Shown: positions 56,697 to 64,000 of the stretch, piece after piece
Numbering within the stretch: position 1 is the stretch's first letter
Layout: each line of letters begins with the position of its first letter
Source of the DNA: DASUPK01 sp046732465
Lineage (GTDB): Bacteria; Actinomycetota; Thermoleophilia; Solirubrobacterales; 70-9
Assembly (NCBI GenBank): GCA_046732465.1
Contig: JBKPND010000011.1
Location: forward strand, 1-64,000
Direction: 5' to 3'
Length of the DNA stretch: 64,000 nucleotides
Notes under the pieces: generated by a model
Told to the model about the DNA's origin: nothing
The model's input: the letters and a program-made list of their open reading frames with translations, nothing else
Databases searched by the model: none
Position numbers and translations under genes: made by a program

Positions 56697-57832
56697 GCGC
56701 GGCTGCCCGGCCGCACGCCTGCGGCGAGTGCCTCCGGCGCGCCTGGCTGGTGGCCTCGCTCGCCGGGCACATCGACAGGGCGGTCGACAGGGCGGCGGGG
56801 AACCGCGCCAGCGAGCTGCTGGCGCTCTCGAACGAGCAGCTGGCCACGACGATGGCTCGCTCCGAGGCGGGCTCGTTCCTACAGCGGGCGAGGGAGCGTG
56901 ATCCCGTGCACATGCTTGCCGCCGTGTCGGGATCGGGGGCCTGGGCCTGCTGCCGGCACGACGAGATCTACCCGGAGCCGCTGCACGACCTCGGTGACGC
57001 GCCGGCCGTCATCTTCGGCCGAGGTAGCGCGGCGATCCTTCCCGAGATGAGCCGCGACGGCACGGTGACGATCGTCGGATCTCGCCGTCCCAGCCGCTAC
57101 GGCCGGGAGCTCGCCACGGAGCTGGGCGCCGAGCTCGCGGCGGCCGGGTTCGCGGTGGTGAGCGGGATGGCCCTGGGAATCGACTCGGCGGCCCAGGCCG
57201 GTGCGCTGCGGGCCGGCGGCCTGACGATCGCGGTGCTCGGCTGCGGCGTCGACCTGGCGTACCCACCCCGAAGCGCGAAGCTCTATGCGGAGATCGTCGA
57301 GCGCGGCCTGGTGCTCGGCGAGCTCCCGCCGGGCACCGAGCCGCGACGCTGGACCTTCCCGGCGCGAAACCGGATCATGGCCGCCCTCGGCGGCATGACC
57401 GTGGTCGTCGAGGCTCGCGAGCGCTCGGGCTCGCTGATCACCGCCGAGATGGCCCAGGACCTGAACCGCGACGTCGGCGCCGTCCCTGGCCTGGTCGGGA
57501 GCTCTCCCGCCGCGGGCACGAACGGCCTGATCCGTGAGGGGGCCCACCTGATCCGGGGGGCGCAGGACGTGCTCGACGCGCTGGTCGGGCCCGGCGTTCC
57601 GAGGCGGTCGCCGCCCACGGTCTCGGGCCCACGGCTGGAGCCCGAGCTGGCGGAGGTGCTCGATCTGGTCGAGCGCGGGGCGGGCACCTCGGACGCCCTG
57701 GCGAGGGGCTCGAGCCTCGAGCCGGGGCCGCTGGCGACCGCGCTGGTGCGCCTCGAGCTCTCGGGCTACGTGCGCTGCAATGCCGAGGGCCGTTACGAGC
57801 GCACCTCGCTGGCAGCGCCCGAGCCCGCCTAG
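56693..57832 (+). CDS. dprA: DNA-processing protein DprA
   Basis: A 379-residue DprA (Smf). The Rossmann core has IVGSRRPSRYGRELA, AVVSGMALGIDSAAQAGAL, YPPRSAKLYAEI, FPARNRIMAALGG and ERSGSLITAEMA; a C-terminal winged helix follows (ELAEVLDLVERGAGTSDALA). It loads RecA on incoming single strands. The N-terminus carries CGECLRRAWL, a Cys pair typical of actinobacterial members. GTG start overlaps the comM stop by 4 nt. Confidence 0.93.
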   Translation: MSAAARPHACGECLRRAWLVASLAGHIDRAVDRAAGNRASELLALSNEQLATTMARSEAGSFLQRARERDPVHMLAAVSGSGAWACCRHDEIYPEPLHDLGDAPAVIFGRGSAAILPEMSRDGTVTIVGSRRPSRYGRELATELGAELAAAGFAVVSGMALGIDSAAQAGALRAGGLTIAVLGCGVDLAYPPRSAKLYAEIVERGLVLGELPPGTEPRRWTFPARNRIMAALGGMTVVVEARERSGSLITAEMAQDLNRDVGAVPGLVGSSPAAGTNGLIREGAHLIRGAQDVLDALVGPGVPRRSPPTVSGPRLEPELAEVLDLVERGAGTSDALARGSSLEPGPLATALVRLELSGYVRCNAEGRYERTSLAAPEPA

Positions 57833-57864
57833 GGAGTGCCGCGGGCATCTAGCCTTGTTCGCCC

Positions 57865-58686
57865 GTGACAGATGAGCGAACCACCCCCGTCGCGATGACG
57901 ATCGCGACCTCCGATTCCGGCGGAGGCGCCGGGATCCAGGCGGACCTAAAGGCGTTCGCCCGCTGCGGCGTGCACGGGACCTCGGCGATCGTCGCGCTGA
58001 CCGCCCAGAACACCCACGAGGTCGTCTCGGTCGAGACCCTGCCCCGGCAGTTCATCCTCGATCAGGTCCGCGCCGTAGTTCAGGACATGGGCGTCGATGC
58101 GGTCAAGATCGGGATGCTGTTCGACGAGCCGACGATCGAGGCTGTTGCCGAGGCGCTCGAGATGGTCGGCGACGCCCCGATCGTGGTCGATCCGGTGATG
58201 GTCGCGGAGAGCGGGGCGGTTCTCCTGAAGCCGGAGGCGAAGCGGACGCTGATCGAGCGGGTCCTTCCGCGCGCCGCGGTGGTGACGCCGAACCTCGCCG
58301 AGGCCCGTGAGCTCACCGAGTTGGGTGTGGATGCCACGCCGGAGGAGCTCGCCCGGGGGCTGGTCGATCTCGGACCGGACGCTGCTGTCGTCACGGGCGG
58401 TCACACCGAGGACGGCGCGGATCGCTTCTTCGACGGCGAGAGCCTCGAGCTGATCGAGGGACCGCGGCATTCGGCCGGTGCCTCACACGGCTCCGGCTGC
58501 ACCCATTCATCGGCGCTGGCCGCGCGGCTCGCCCTGGGTGACACGCCACTCGAGGCGGCCCGCGCGGCCCGGGAGATCGCCTCCGAGGCGGTGGCCAACG
58601 GCCTGCGCGATCTCGGCTCGGGAGCGGGTCCGGTCGACGCGCTCGGAACGGTCAAGCCCGCTCCGGAACGAACCCGGCAGGCATAA
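57865..58686 (+). CDS. thiD: Hydroxymethylpyrimidine / phosphomethylpyrimidine kinase
   Basis: A 273-residue ribokinase-fold kinase of thiamine synthesis. MTIATSDSGGGAGIQADLKAF, GVHGTSAIVALTAQNT, VKIGMLFD, VVDPVMVAESGA, TPNLAEARELT and GSGCTHSSALAA (anion hole). It phosphorylates HMP and HMP-P. GTG 57865 has TAGCCT 9 nt upstream; ATG 57895, right at the conserved strand, is an alternative. No other thi gene is in the window. Confidence 0.93.
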   Translation: MTDERTTPVAMTIATSDSGGGAGIQADLKAFARCGVHGTSAIVALTAQNTHEVVSVETLPRQFILDQVRAVVQDMGVDAVKIGMLFDEPTIEAVAEALEMVGDAPIVVDPVMVAESGAVLLKPEAKRTLIERVLPRAAVVTPNLAEARELTELGVDATPEELARGLVDLGPDAAVVTGGHTEDGADRFFDGESLELIEGPRHSAGASHGSGCTHSSALAARLALGDTPLEAARAAREIASEAVANGLRDLGSGAGPVDALGTVKPAPERTRQA

Positions 58687-58687
58687 T
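58682..58687 (+). promoter_or_regulatory. Candidate leaderless -10 box of the 58694 gene
   Basis: CATAAT overlaps the thiD stop codon and is followed by 6 nt and ATG 58694. Confidence 0.45.
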
Positions 58688-58693
58688 CGAGGA

Positions 58694-58939
58694 ATGAAGC
58701 TGCTTCGCATGACTCCGGGGAAGGGCGATGTGCTGCTGGCCGAGGGCGATCCCGAGGTGGCCGAGGACGAGGAGCGCCTGGTCGACGAGTTCCGTCGCCA
58801 GCTCGACCTGGGCATGTGGGCCGCGGTGCCGCACGAGGGGCCGGGCGGCAGGCGCGAGGCGACCATGGTCCGCGACTTCTCGGAGATCCCCGAGGGTGCG
58901 CAGCGGGTGATCTTCTTCCCCCAGGCGGCCGGCGGCTGA
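58694..58939 (+). CDS. Small conserved-looking protein, unknown function
   Basis: An 81-residue acidic protein without membrane segments: KLLRMTPGKGDVLLAEGDPE, a helical Glu/Asp-rich middle, MWAAVPHEGPGGRREATMV and DFSEIPEGAQRVIFFPQAAGG. The end resembles a short two-strand fold seen in small phage or accessory proteins, but I recognise no family. The start ATG lies 6 nt after CATAAT. It overlaps the next gene by TGATG. Confidence 0.5.
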   Translation: MKLLRMTPGKGDVLLAEGDPEVAEDEERLVDEFRRQLDLGMWAAVPHEGPGGRREATMVRDFSEIPEGAQRVIFFPQAAGG

Positions 58940-59361
58940 TGGCCACCGGATACGCCAGGGATCCGGCGCGCGAGCGCCGGGCTGAGGAGCGGGCGCGCGA
59001 GCTGCTGCGCTCGACCGCGGGCGACGAGGCGCTCGAAATGTACGAGCGGTTGGGCTTCCTCTCGATCGAGCACGAGGGCGGCGAATACGGGTACCTGATC
59101 TATCCGCAGCGGCCGATCGTCGGCTACGACGCCCGCAGCGGGGAGCTGCTCTCCGAGTACTGCGTCCGCTTCCGCGAGGGCCCCGATCCCGAGACGGGGG
59201 AGAGGCTGCCCGACGCCGACGACGTGCTCGCCAAGTGGCTCGCCCTTCGCATGGACGAGGAGCACACGCTTCGGACCGCCAACGTGCATCCGCTCGGGCG
59301 CCAGCTCGATCCCGCGATGGTGCGCCGTGACCTCATGGCTCTCAGGCAATGGCAGACGTAA
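58939..59361 (+). CDS. Conserved-looking protein, unknown function
   Basis: A 140-residue soluble protein: a charged N-terminal helix (RDPARERRAEERARELLRS), then EALEMYERLGFLSIEHEGGEYGYLIYPQRPIVGYDARSGELLSEYCVRF-type strands (quoted in part) and a C-terminal region LALRMDEEHTLRTANVHPLG. Coupled by TGATG to the small gene upstream and overlapping ilvD by 13 nt, so all three are probably one message. No known domain recognised. Confidence 0.55.
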   Translation: MATGYARDPARERRAEERARELLRSTAGDEALEMYERLGFLSIEHEGGEYGYLIYPQRPIVGYDARSGELLSEYCVRFREGPDPETGERLPDADDVLAKWLALRMDEEHTLRTANVHPLGRQLDPAMVRRDLMALRQWQT

Positions 59362-61034
59362 CGACCAACGGCATGAGGACGCGATCCAGCGTCGTCTTCG
59401 ACGGCCCCGATCGCGCCTTCGCGCGCGCCTACATGAAGGGGATCGGGTTCGGCGACGACGACCTGCGCCGGCCCACGGTCGGGATCGCCAACACCTGGAT
59501 CGAGGCGATGCCCTGCAACTTCCACCTCCGCGGCCTCGCCGAGCACGTCAAGGAGGGCGTCCGCGCGGCTGGCGGGACGCCGCTCGAGTTCAACTCGATC
59601 GCGATCTCGGACGGGATCACGATGGGGACGGAGGGGATGAAGACCTCGCTGGTCAGCCGCGAGGTGATCGCCGACTCGATCGAGCTCACGGCCCGCGGCT
59701 ACCAGTTCGACGCCGTGATCGCCCTCTCGGGCTGCGACAAGACGATCCCCGGCTGTGTGATGGCGCTGACCCGCCTCGACATCCCGTCGCTGATGCTCTA
59801 CGGCGGCTCGATCCTGCCGGGCCGCTGGCGCGGCGAGGACGTGACCATCCAGGACGTCTTCGAGGCGATCGGCAAGCACGCCACGGGTGAGATGTCCGAC
59901 GACGACCTCTATGAGCTCGAGGGCTGCGCCAGCCCCGGCGCCGGTGCCTGCGGCGCGCAGTTCACGGCCAACACGATGGCCTCGGCGTTCGAGGTGATGG
60001 GGATCACCCCGATGGGCTCCGGGATGGTGCCGGCGGTCGCCGGCGCGCGCGAGCAGGTCGCTCGTCAGGTCGGCGAGCTGGCCATGAAGGTCCTCGCCGA
60101 GGATCTCCGCCCGAGCCAGATCATCACCAAGGACTCGATCGAGAACGCGATCGCGACGGTCGCGATGTCCGGAGGCTCCACCAATGGAGTGCTCCACCTG
60201 CTCGCGGTCGCCAACGAGGCTGGCATCGAGCTCACCATCGACGACTTCGACCGGATCTCGGAGAGGACGCCGCTGCTCGGCGACCTGAAGCCCGGCGGCC
60301 GGTTCGTCGCCAAGGACCTCTACGAGGCCGGCGGCGTGGGCGTCCTGGCCAAGCGCCTGGACGAGGCCGGGGTGCTGCATCGCGACGCGATCACGGTCAC
60401 AGGCAGGACGATCGGCGAGGAGGCAGACGCGACCCAGGAGACCCCAGGGCAGGAGGTCGTGCGCCCACTCTCGGATCCGCTCAAGCCCACCGGTGGCCTG
60501 GTGATCCTCCGCGGCAACCTCGCTCCGGAGGGCTGCGTGGTCAAGGTCGCCGGCGAGGAGCGCCGCAAGCACACCGGTCCCGCACGGGTCTTCGGCTCAG
60601 AGGAGGAGTGCTTCGCGGTCGTCGAGCAGCAGGGCATCAAGCCCGGTGACGTGGTTGTCATCCGCAACGAGGGGCCCTCGGGCGGCCCGGGCATGCGCGA
60701 GATGCTCCAGGTGACGGCCGCGCTGGTCGGCGAGGGCATCGGCGACCAGGTCGCGCTGCTCACGGACGGCCGCTTCTCGGGCGCCACCCACGGGCTGATG
60801 GCCGGTCACGTCGCACCCGAGGCGATTCGGGGCGGCCCGATCGCGGCGGTCCATGACGGCGACGAGATCACGATCGACATCGACGCGCGCCGGCTCGACG
60901 TCGACCTCTCCGACGAGGAGATCGCCAGGCGGGTGGAGGTCTATGAGCCGCCCGAGCCCCGCTACAAGCGCGGCGTGATGGCGAAGTATGCGGCCTCGGT
61001 GTCGAGCGCCTCAGAGGGCGCCGTCACCAGCTAG
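59349..61034 (+). CDS. ilvD: Dihydroxy-acid dehydratase
   Basis: A 561-residue iron-sulfur dehydratase of branched-chain amino acid synthesis. NTWIEAMPCNFHL (first cluster Cys), ALSGCDKTIPGCVMAL (about residue 128), EGCASPGAGACGAQFTANTM (about 194), SGGSTNGVLHLLA and TDGRFSGATHGLMAGHV. All three cluster Cys positions are present. ATG 59349 overlaps the upstream unknown gene. No leader peptide region precedes it. Confidence 0.96.
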   Translation: MADVTTNGMRTRSSVVFDGPDRAFARAYMKGIGFGDDDLRRPTVGIANTWIEAMPCNFHLRGLAEHVKEGVRAAGGTPLEFNSIAISDGITMGTEGMKTSLVSREVIADSIELTARGYQFDAVIALSGCDKTIPGCVMALTRLDIPSLMLYGGSILPGRWRGEDVTIQDVFEAIGKHATGEMSDDDLYELEGCASPGAGACGAQFTANTMASAFEVMGITPMGSGMVPAVAGAREQVARQVGELAMKVLAEDLRPSQIITKDSIENAIATVAMSGGSTNGVLHLLAVANEAGIELTIDDFDRISERTPLLGDLKPGGRFVAKDLYEAGGVGVLAKRLDEAGVLHRDAITVTGRTIGEEADATQETPGQEVVRPLSDPLKPTGGLVILRGNLAPEGCVVKVAGEERRKHTGPARVFGSEEECFAVVEQQGIKPGDVVVIRNEGPSGGPGMREMLQVTAALVGEGIGDQVALLTDGRFSGATHGLMAGHVAPEAIRGGPIAAVHDGDEITIDIDARRLDVDLSDEEIARRVEVYEPPEPRYKRGVMAKYAASVSSASEGAVTS

Positions 61035-61056
61035 CCGGACCTGCCGCCGAACGCAC

Positions 61057-61401
61057 TCAGTCGTCGACGCGGAAGTCGATGACCTGCTCGACTGGAAGGG
61101 GCGGCTGCGAGACGTCACGTCCGTGGACTCCCTGCATCTGCTCTACGAACCACCGACTGATTTCGGTGTCGGAGGAGACGAAGCGCCGGTGGGCATCCGG
61201 ATCATTCGCCTCGACGTAGATGATGGCGAGGGTGCCGCCATCCGGCTGCTGCTGATGCCAGACCGCTTGGCGCGTGACTCCCGCGTCCTTCAGCGCAGCC
61301 ACATATTCATCCCGGCGAGCGCTCGCCAGCTGGTCCCTCGTTTCGCGGTCAAAGTCCTCCTTCCCGTGCATGACGGGAATGGCAAACACGATCTCGGTCA
61401 T
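61057..61401 (-). CDS. Small soluble protein, possibly DUF6176-like
   Basis: A 114-residue protein: TEIVFAIPVMHGKEDFDRET, a helix with SARRDEYVAALKDAGV, then VWHQQQPDGGTLAIIYVEA and the C-terminal WFVEQMQGVHG. The strand-helix-strand pattern fits a dimeric ferredoxin-like (antibiotic monooxygenase-type) fold; DUF6176 is a guess from memory. GGAAGG precedes ATG 61401. It is 17 nt downstream of the hydrolase gene in the same direction. Confidence 0.55.
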   Translation of the reverse strand: MTEIVFAIPVMHGKEDFDRETRDQLASARRDEYVAALKDAGVTRQAVWHQQQPDGGTLAIIYVEANDPDAHRRFVSSDTEISRWFVEQMQGVHGRDVSQPPLPVEQVIDFRVDD

Positions 61402-61418
61402 AGCGGTCTTCCTTCCGT

Positions 61419-62432
61419 CTAAGTCAGCACGCCCTCGCGGGCGAGGAACCTCTCGACGGTGCGGTTGAAGCGCACCGGTCGCTCCATCTGCGGGACGTGC
61501 CCGCACTCGTCGAAGATCACCAGCTCGGCGTTCTCCCCGATCCGCTTCCTGTAGGAGAAGGCGGCGGGAACCGGGACGACGTGGTCGTTGCGGCCCCAGA
61601 CGATCAAGGTCGGAACACCGATCTCCTCCAACCGGTCGCGGATGTCGTAGCCGACCAGGGTCCTGATCGAATCGACGAAGCCCGGGCTCTCGAAGGCGGG
61701 GACCACGTTCTCCCAGAGCAGCTCCCGCCGTAGGTGCTTCGGGTCGTGGAACACCCCTCGGAAGGCGCGGTCTCGGATCTTCGGCCGGCGGATCGCCGAC
61801 AGCTCGAACCGCAGGATCAGCGGGGCCGTCGCCCGGCCGACCCTCGCCAGCATCTCCGCGGGCTCGCGGCGCGCCCGGGCCCAGGTGATGCCGGCAGCCG
61901 AGACGAGCGTCAGGTCATCGACGCGCTCGGGATCGGTGATCGCGACCTCGCTGGCGATGAACCCGCCCATCGAGTTGCCGACCAGTGAGCAGTCATCGAT
62001 ACCCAGGCGCTCACAGAAATCGCGGAGGAATCGGCCGTAGGCGGGAATCGAGATCTCCCAGGGCGGCATCGGGCTGGACCCGAAGCCGGGCAGATCGAGG
62101 GCGACCACGCGGTGCGTCTGGGCGAAGTAAGGAATGTTCTCGAGCCAGTTCTGCCAACAGCCCCCGAGACCATGGACGAAGAGGAGGGCTGGTCCCTCGC
62201 CCATCTCGGCGTAGTTCACGTTCGCGCCCACCACGTCGATCTGCCGCAGGTGCTCGCGCCAGTCGATCTTCAGCCATTCGGGATCCGGGTTTCCGTACGG
62301 ATCCGGCCCGTCGGCCGGGCTCGGAGGCGGCAGCTCGACGCGCCCGGTCGCGACCCGCACCGCAAAGGCGGTGTCCGAGGCGATCCGGCGGAGCTCCTCG
62401 CGGACGGCTCGATCCGCGGTCGTGCTGCTCAC
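61419..62432 (-). CDS. Alpha/beta hydrolase
   Basis: A 337-residue alpha/beta-hydrolase. LLFVHGLGGCWQNW (oxyanion HG), VVALDLPGFGSSP, the nucleophile elbow LVGNSMGGFIAS, LIVWGRNDHVVP (Asp) and FDECGHVPQMERP (His) form a full triad. A 65-residue N-terminal segment precedes the core. Substrate unknown; esterase or C-C hydrolase possible. GTG 62432 lies exactly 6 nt after a minus-strand TACGTT. Confidence 0.88.
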   Translation of the reverse strand: MSSTTADRAVREELRRIASDTAFAVRVATGRVELPPPSPADGPDPYGNPDPEWLKIDWREHLRQIDVVGANVNYAEMGEGPALLFVHGLGGCWQNWLENIPYFAQTHRVVALDLPGFGSSPMPPWEISIPAYGRFLRDFCERLGIDDCSLVGNSMGGFIASEVAITDPERVDDLTLVSAAGITWARARREPAEMLARVGRATAPLILRFELSAIRRPKIRDRAFRGVFHDPKHLRRELLWENVVPAFESPGFVDSIRTLVGYDIRDRLEEIGVPTLIVWGRNDHVVPVPAAFSYRKRIGENAELVIFDECGHVPQMERPVRFNRTVERFLAREGVLT

Positions 62433-62438
62433 GCGCGA

Positions 62439-62444
62439 AACGTA
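62439..62444 (-). promoter_or_regulatory. Candidate leaderless -10 box, hydrolase gene
   Basis: On the minus strand TACGTT is followed by 6 nt and GTG 62432, with no SD. Confidence 0.5.
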
Positions 62445-62511
62445 CCGATTCGATCCGGTTCGTACCGCAGGCCATGCGGGCGGCGGGGTGGCAAGGAATT
62501 CCTCAGGCGGA

Positions 62512-63225
62512 TCAGGCGTAGCCCATCCGCTCGAGGATCGGTATCTCGCGGATCTGGGGCGGCTGCAGGTGGTCCCAGAGGATCCCGCGCGGGCGCTGGT
62601 ACTGGCGCTCGACCTCGATCACGGAGCGCGGGGTGGCGACCAGGTCCACCGGCAGGTCGTGGGCGGTCATCTGCAGGTGCTCCCGCACGATCTGGATGGG
62701 GTGCAGGGTGGTCGCGACGATCGTGTGGTCGTCGATCTTGCCGGCCTCGATCAGCAGCCCGTACTCGAGATCGGAGAAGCCGCCGCCCTTGCCCACCCGC
62801 GCGCCGCTCAGGTTGACGGCCACCGACCCGCAGAGCACGAAGTCGAGCTCGGGGAGGTCCTCGTCCGCCACGACGCGGCCGTGCCGCATCGCCCCCTTGA
62901 TCGTCGCCGCCTCGCGCAGCTGCTTCGCCGAGAGCTTCCGCGGTTCGAGCAGCCGAAACGGATGGACGTCGCGTAGGCGGGGCACCGCCATGATCAGGGT
63001 CTTGCCCTGCTCGAGCGCGATTCGCCTGACGTGTGTCTGAGGGGAATCCGGGTTGACCTTGAGCACCTGGGCCCGCTTCCAGACCCGGTGCGCGGCGAGC
63101 TTCTCCGCCGCCAGCTTGGCGCCCGCGAAGTTCGGGATCCTTCCCTCGGCGCCCGGAAAGCGGGAGACGCCCTCGCGGTCCATCGCCTTCCAGACGTCCC
63201 GGCGGACCTGGTCCTTGGTTCGCAT
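62512..63225 (-). CDS. 5-formyltetrahydrofolate cyclo-ligase family protein
   Basis: A 237-residue protein with the MTHFS fold: KDQVRRDVWKAMDREGVSRFP, an N-terminal variant start, KLAAHRVWKRAQVLKVN, a middle ALEQGKTLIMAVPRLRD, and SGARVGKGGGFSDLEYGLL, the phosphate/folate loop of the family (G-K-G-G-G-x-S/Y-D). It is longer at the N-terminus than classical MTHFS and resembles the MTHFSD-like branch, so true 5-formyl-THF activity is uncertain. ATG 63225 without clear SD. Confidence 0.82.
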   Translation of the reverse strand: MRTKDQVRRDVWKAMDREGVSRFPGAEGRIPNFAGAKLAAEKLAAHRVWKRAQVLKVNPDSPQTHVRRIALEQGKTLIMAVPRLRDVHPFRLLEPRKLSAKQLREAATIKGAMRHGRVVADEDLPELDFVLCGSVAVNLSGARVGKGGGFSDLEYGLLIEAGKIDDHTIVATTLHPIQIVREHLQMTAHDLPVDLVATPRSVIEVERQYQRPRGILWDHLQPPQIREIPILERMGYA

Positions 63226-63350
63226 CAGGTCCAGGCGGCGGTGGGCGACATGGCGTCGGGCATCCTAGAGCGCACCTGAAAATCCGGCCAATTGCCCCGC
63301 AAACGCGGTTGCGAAACTCGGACGGAGCAGGTGACGGGTGATCTGAAACG

Positions 63351-63356
63351 TAGAAT
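63351..63356 (+). promoter_or_regulatory. Candidate -10 box before the 63393 gene
   Basis: TAGAAT is a strong -10 match. The predicted start near 63363 leaves a 30-nt leader containing GAGAGGG, the SD of GTG 63393. The 167-nt gap from 63226 holds nothing else I can identify. Confidence 0.45.
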
Positions 63357-63392
63357 TCAGCCGGAGGGGAAAGGCTGGAAGAGAGGGTTCGA

Positions 63393-64000
63393 GTGCGAGC
63401 GAGGCTGAACAGATCCCACAAGGTCGCGATCGCCCTGGTGGCGCTGGTCACCCTGGGCCTGCTCCTTGCCGTGGGAGTCTGGGCATACGACGATGCGCAG
63501 AAGGACCAGATCGCCCCCGGCGTCAAGATCGGCGGCGTGGACGTCGGTGGCCGGGACGCTGACTCCGCCCGCAAGATCATCAAGCGCGAGGTCGTCGCGC
63601 CTCTCAAGCAGCCCGTGGAGGTCACCTACGACGGCAAGAGCTACACGCTGAGCGCCGATCAGCTGCACGCGAAGGCGGACATCGACGGCATGGTCCAGGA
63701 GGCGATCGACCGCAGCCGGCAGGGCAACATCCTGGACCGGGTCTCGCGCTACGCGAGCGGCGGTGAGGTGAACGCAAACCTCGCGACGCGGGTCAGCTAC
63801 GACAAGAAGGCCGTCAAGGACTTCGTCAACCAGCTCGCCGACCGGATCGACCAGGACGCGGTCGACGCCACCGTCGTCCCCAATGGGTCGAGGCTGGCGA
63901 AGCGGGCCGGCGAGGCGGGCCGCGCCGTGGACAAGTCCGAGATGACCGATGCGATCAACGCCGCCGCGCAGTCGCCCGGGCGGGATCAGGCGGTACACGC
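63393..64000 (+). CDS. Membrane-anchored peptidoglycan-binding (PG_binding_4) protein, N-terminal part
   Basis: Open from GTG 63393 to the window end (202 codons). A basic N-terminus leads to one membrane segment (VAIALVALVTLGLLLAVGVWA), followed by an extracytoplasmic part with PGVKIGGVDVGGRDADSAR, the start of the PG_binding_4 module found in VanW and YkuD L,D-transpeptidase proteins, and TYDGKSYTLSADQL. A second copy seems to begin near VSYDKKAVKDFVNQLA. The catalytic or VanW domain would lie beyond 64000. GAGAGGG 5 nt upstream supports this start. Confidence 0.75.
   Translation, partial: MRARLNRSHKVAIALVALVTLGLLLAVGVWAYDDAQKDQIAPGVKIGGVDVGGRDADSARKIIKREVVAPLKQPVEVTYDGKSYTLSADQLHAKADIDGMVQEAIDRSRQGNILDRVSRYASGGEVNANLATRVSYDKKAVKDFVNQLADRIDQDAVDATVVPNGSRLAKRAGEAGRAVDKSEMTDAINAAAQSPGRDQAVH

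Noticed and set aside
1..64000. CRISPR arrays, insertion sequences, attachment sites, prophage or rRNA/tRNA genes
   Set aside because: No direct-repeat arrays, transposase or integrase motifs, or RNA gene signatures were found by reading; small RNA genes could be missed without a search.

Overview
The window is about 70% GC, densely coded and almost entirely chromosomal housekeeping sequence. Gene order and protein style point to an actinobacterium, most likely class Thermoleophilia (Solirubrobacterales-like). Support comes from the actinobacterial blocks DUF177-rpmF-plsX-acpP-rnc-smc-ftsY and ffh-rpsP-khpA-trmD-rplS-lepB-rnhB-yraN-comM-dprA, a SepIVA-like protein, and a secreted protein whose N-terminus (RRPSPAMVVAIVALIAALGG) is of a kind frequent in that lineage. 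This taxonomic call is inference from memory of gene families, not from a marker search. No rRNA, tRNA, CRISPR array, insertion sequence or prophage was seen.

Layout: 1-4217 holds the trpS 3' end, a small membrane protein, scpA-scpB, two wall hydrolases and an rluB-type pseudouridine synthase, tightly coupled. 4214-14000 is an aromatic amino acid block: aroH, a GNAT gene, hisC, a DMT transporter, an unknown membrane protein, then a probable attenuator with an aromatic leader peptide ahead of DAHP synthase, tyrA, aroA, cmk and der. 14011-25049 carries a DUF3352 protein, metK, a PH-domain membrane protein, priA, a DUF559 nuclease-like gene, def-fmt, a zinc-ribbon protein, rpe and a flippase. 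25112-28811 is a complete riboflavin set (ribD, ribE, ribBA, ribH) behind a palindrome lying on a candidate promoter. 28831-36164 runs rpmB, a DAK2/FakA-type kinase, accessory genes, recG, rsmD, coaD and a SepIVA-like gene.

36165-40384 is an accessory stretch (DUF4239, beta-carbonic anhydrase, an APH-like kinase with DUF6285, an enoyl-CoA hydratase family protein, a methyltransferase). 40409-57832 is the ribosome, lipid, SMC, SRP and competence backbone, interrupted by ltaE, an HNH gene and an M23 peptidase gene. 57865-64000 holds thiD, two unknown small genes, ilvD, three minus-strand genes and the start of a wall-associated protein.

Two architectural rules recur. Genes inside operons overlap by start/stop couplings (ATGA, GTGA, TTGA, TAATG). 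Genes at the head of transcription units often have a TANNNT-like hexamer exactly 6 nt before the start codon and no Shine-Dalgarno, the layout expected for leaderless mRNA. The most interesting individual observations are the aromatic leader peptide before DAHP synthase, an RNase III lacking two of its four metal-binding acids, lepB and rnhB lacking canonical start codons, an L19 with a long acidic tail, the absence of rimM from its usual site, and convergent genes sharing their stop codons in a CTAG tetranucleotide.
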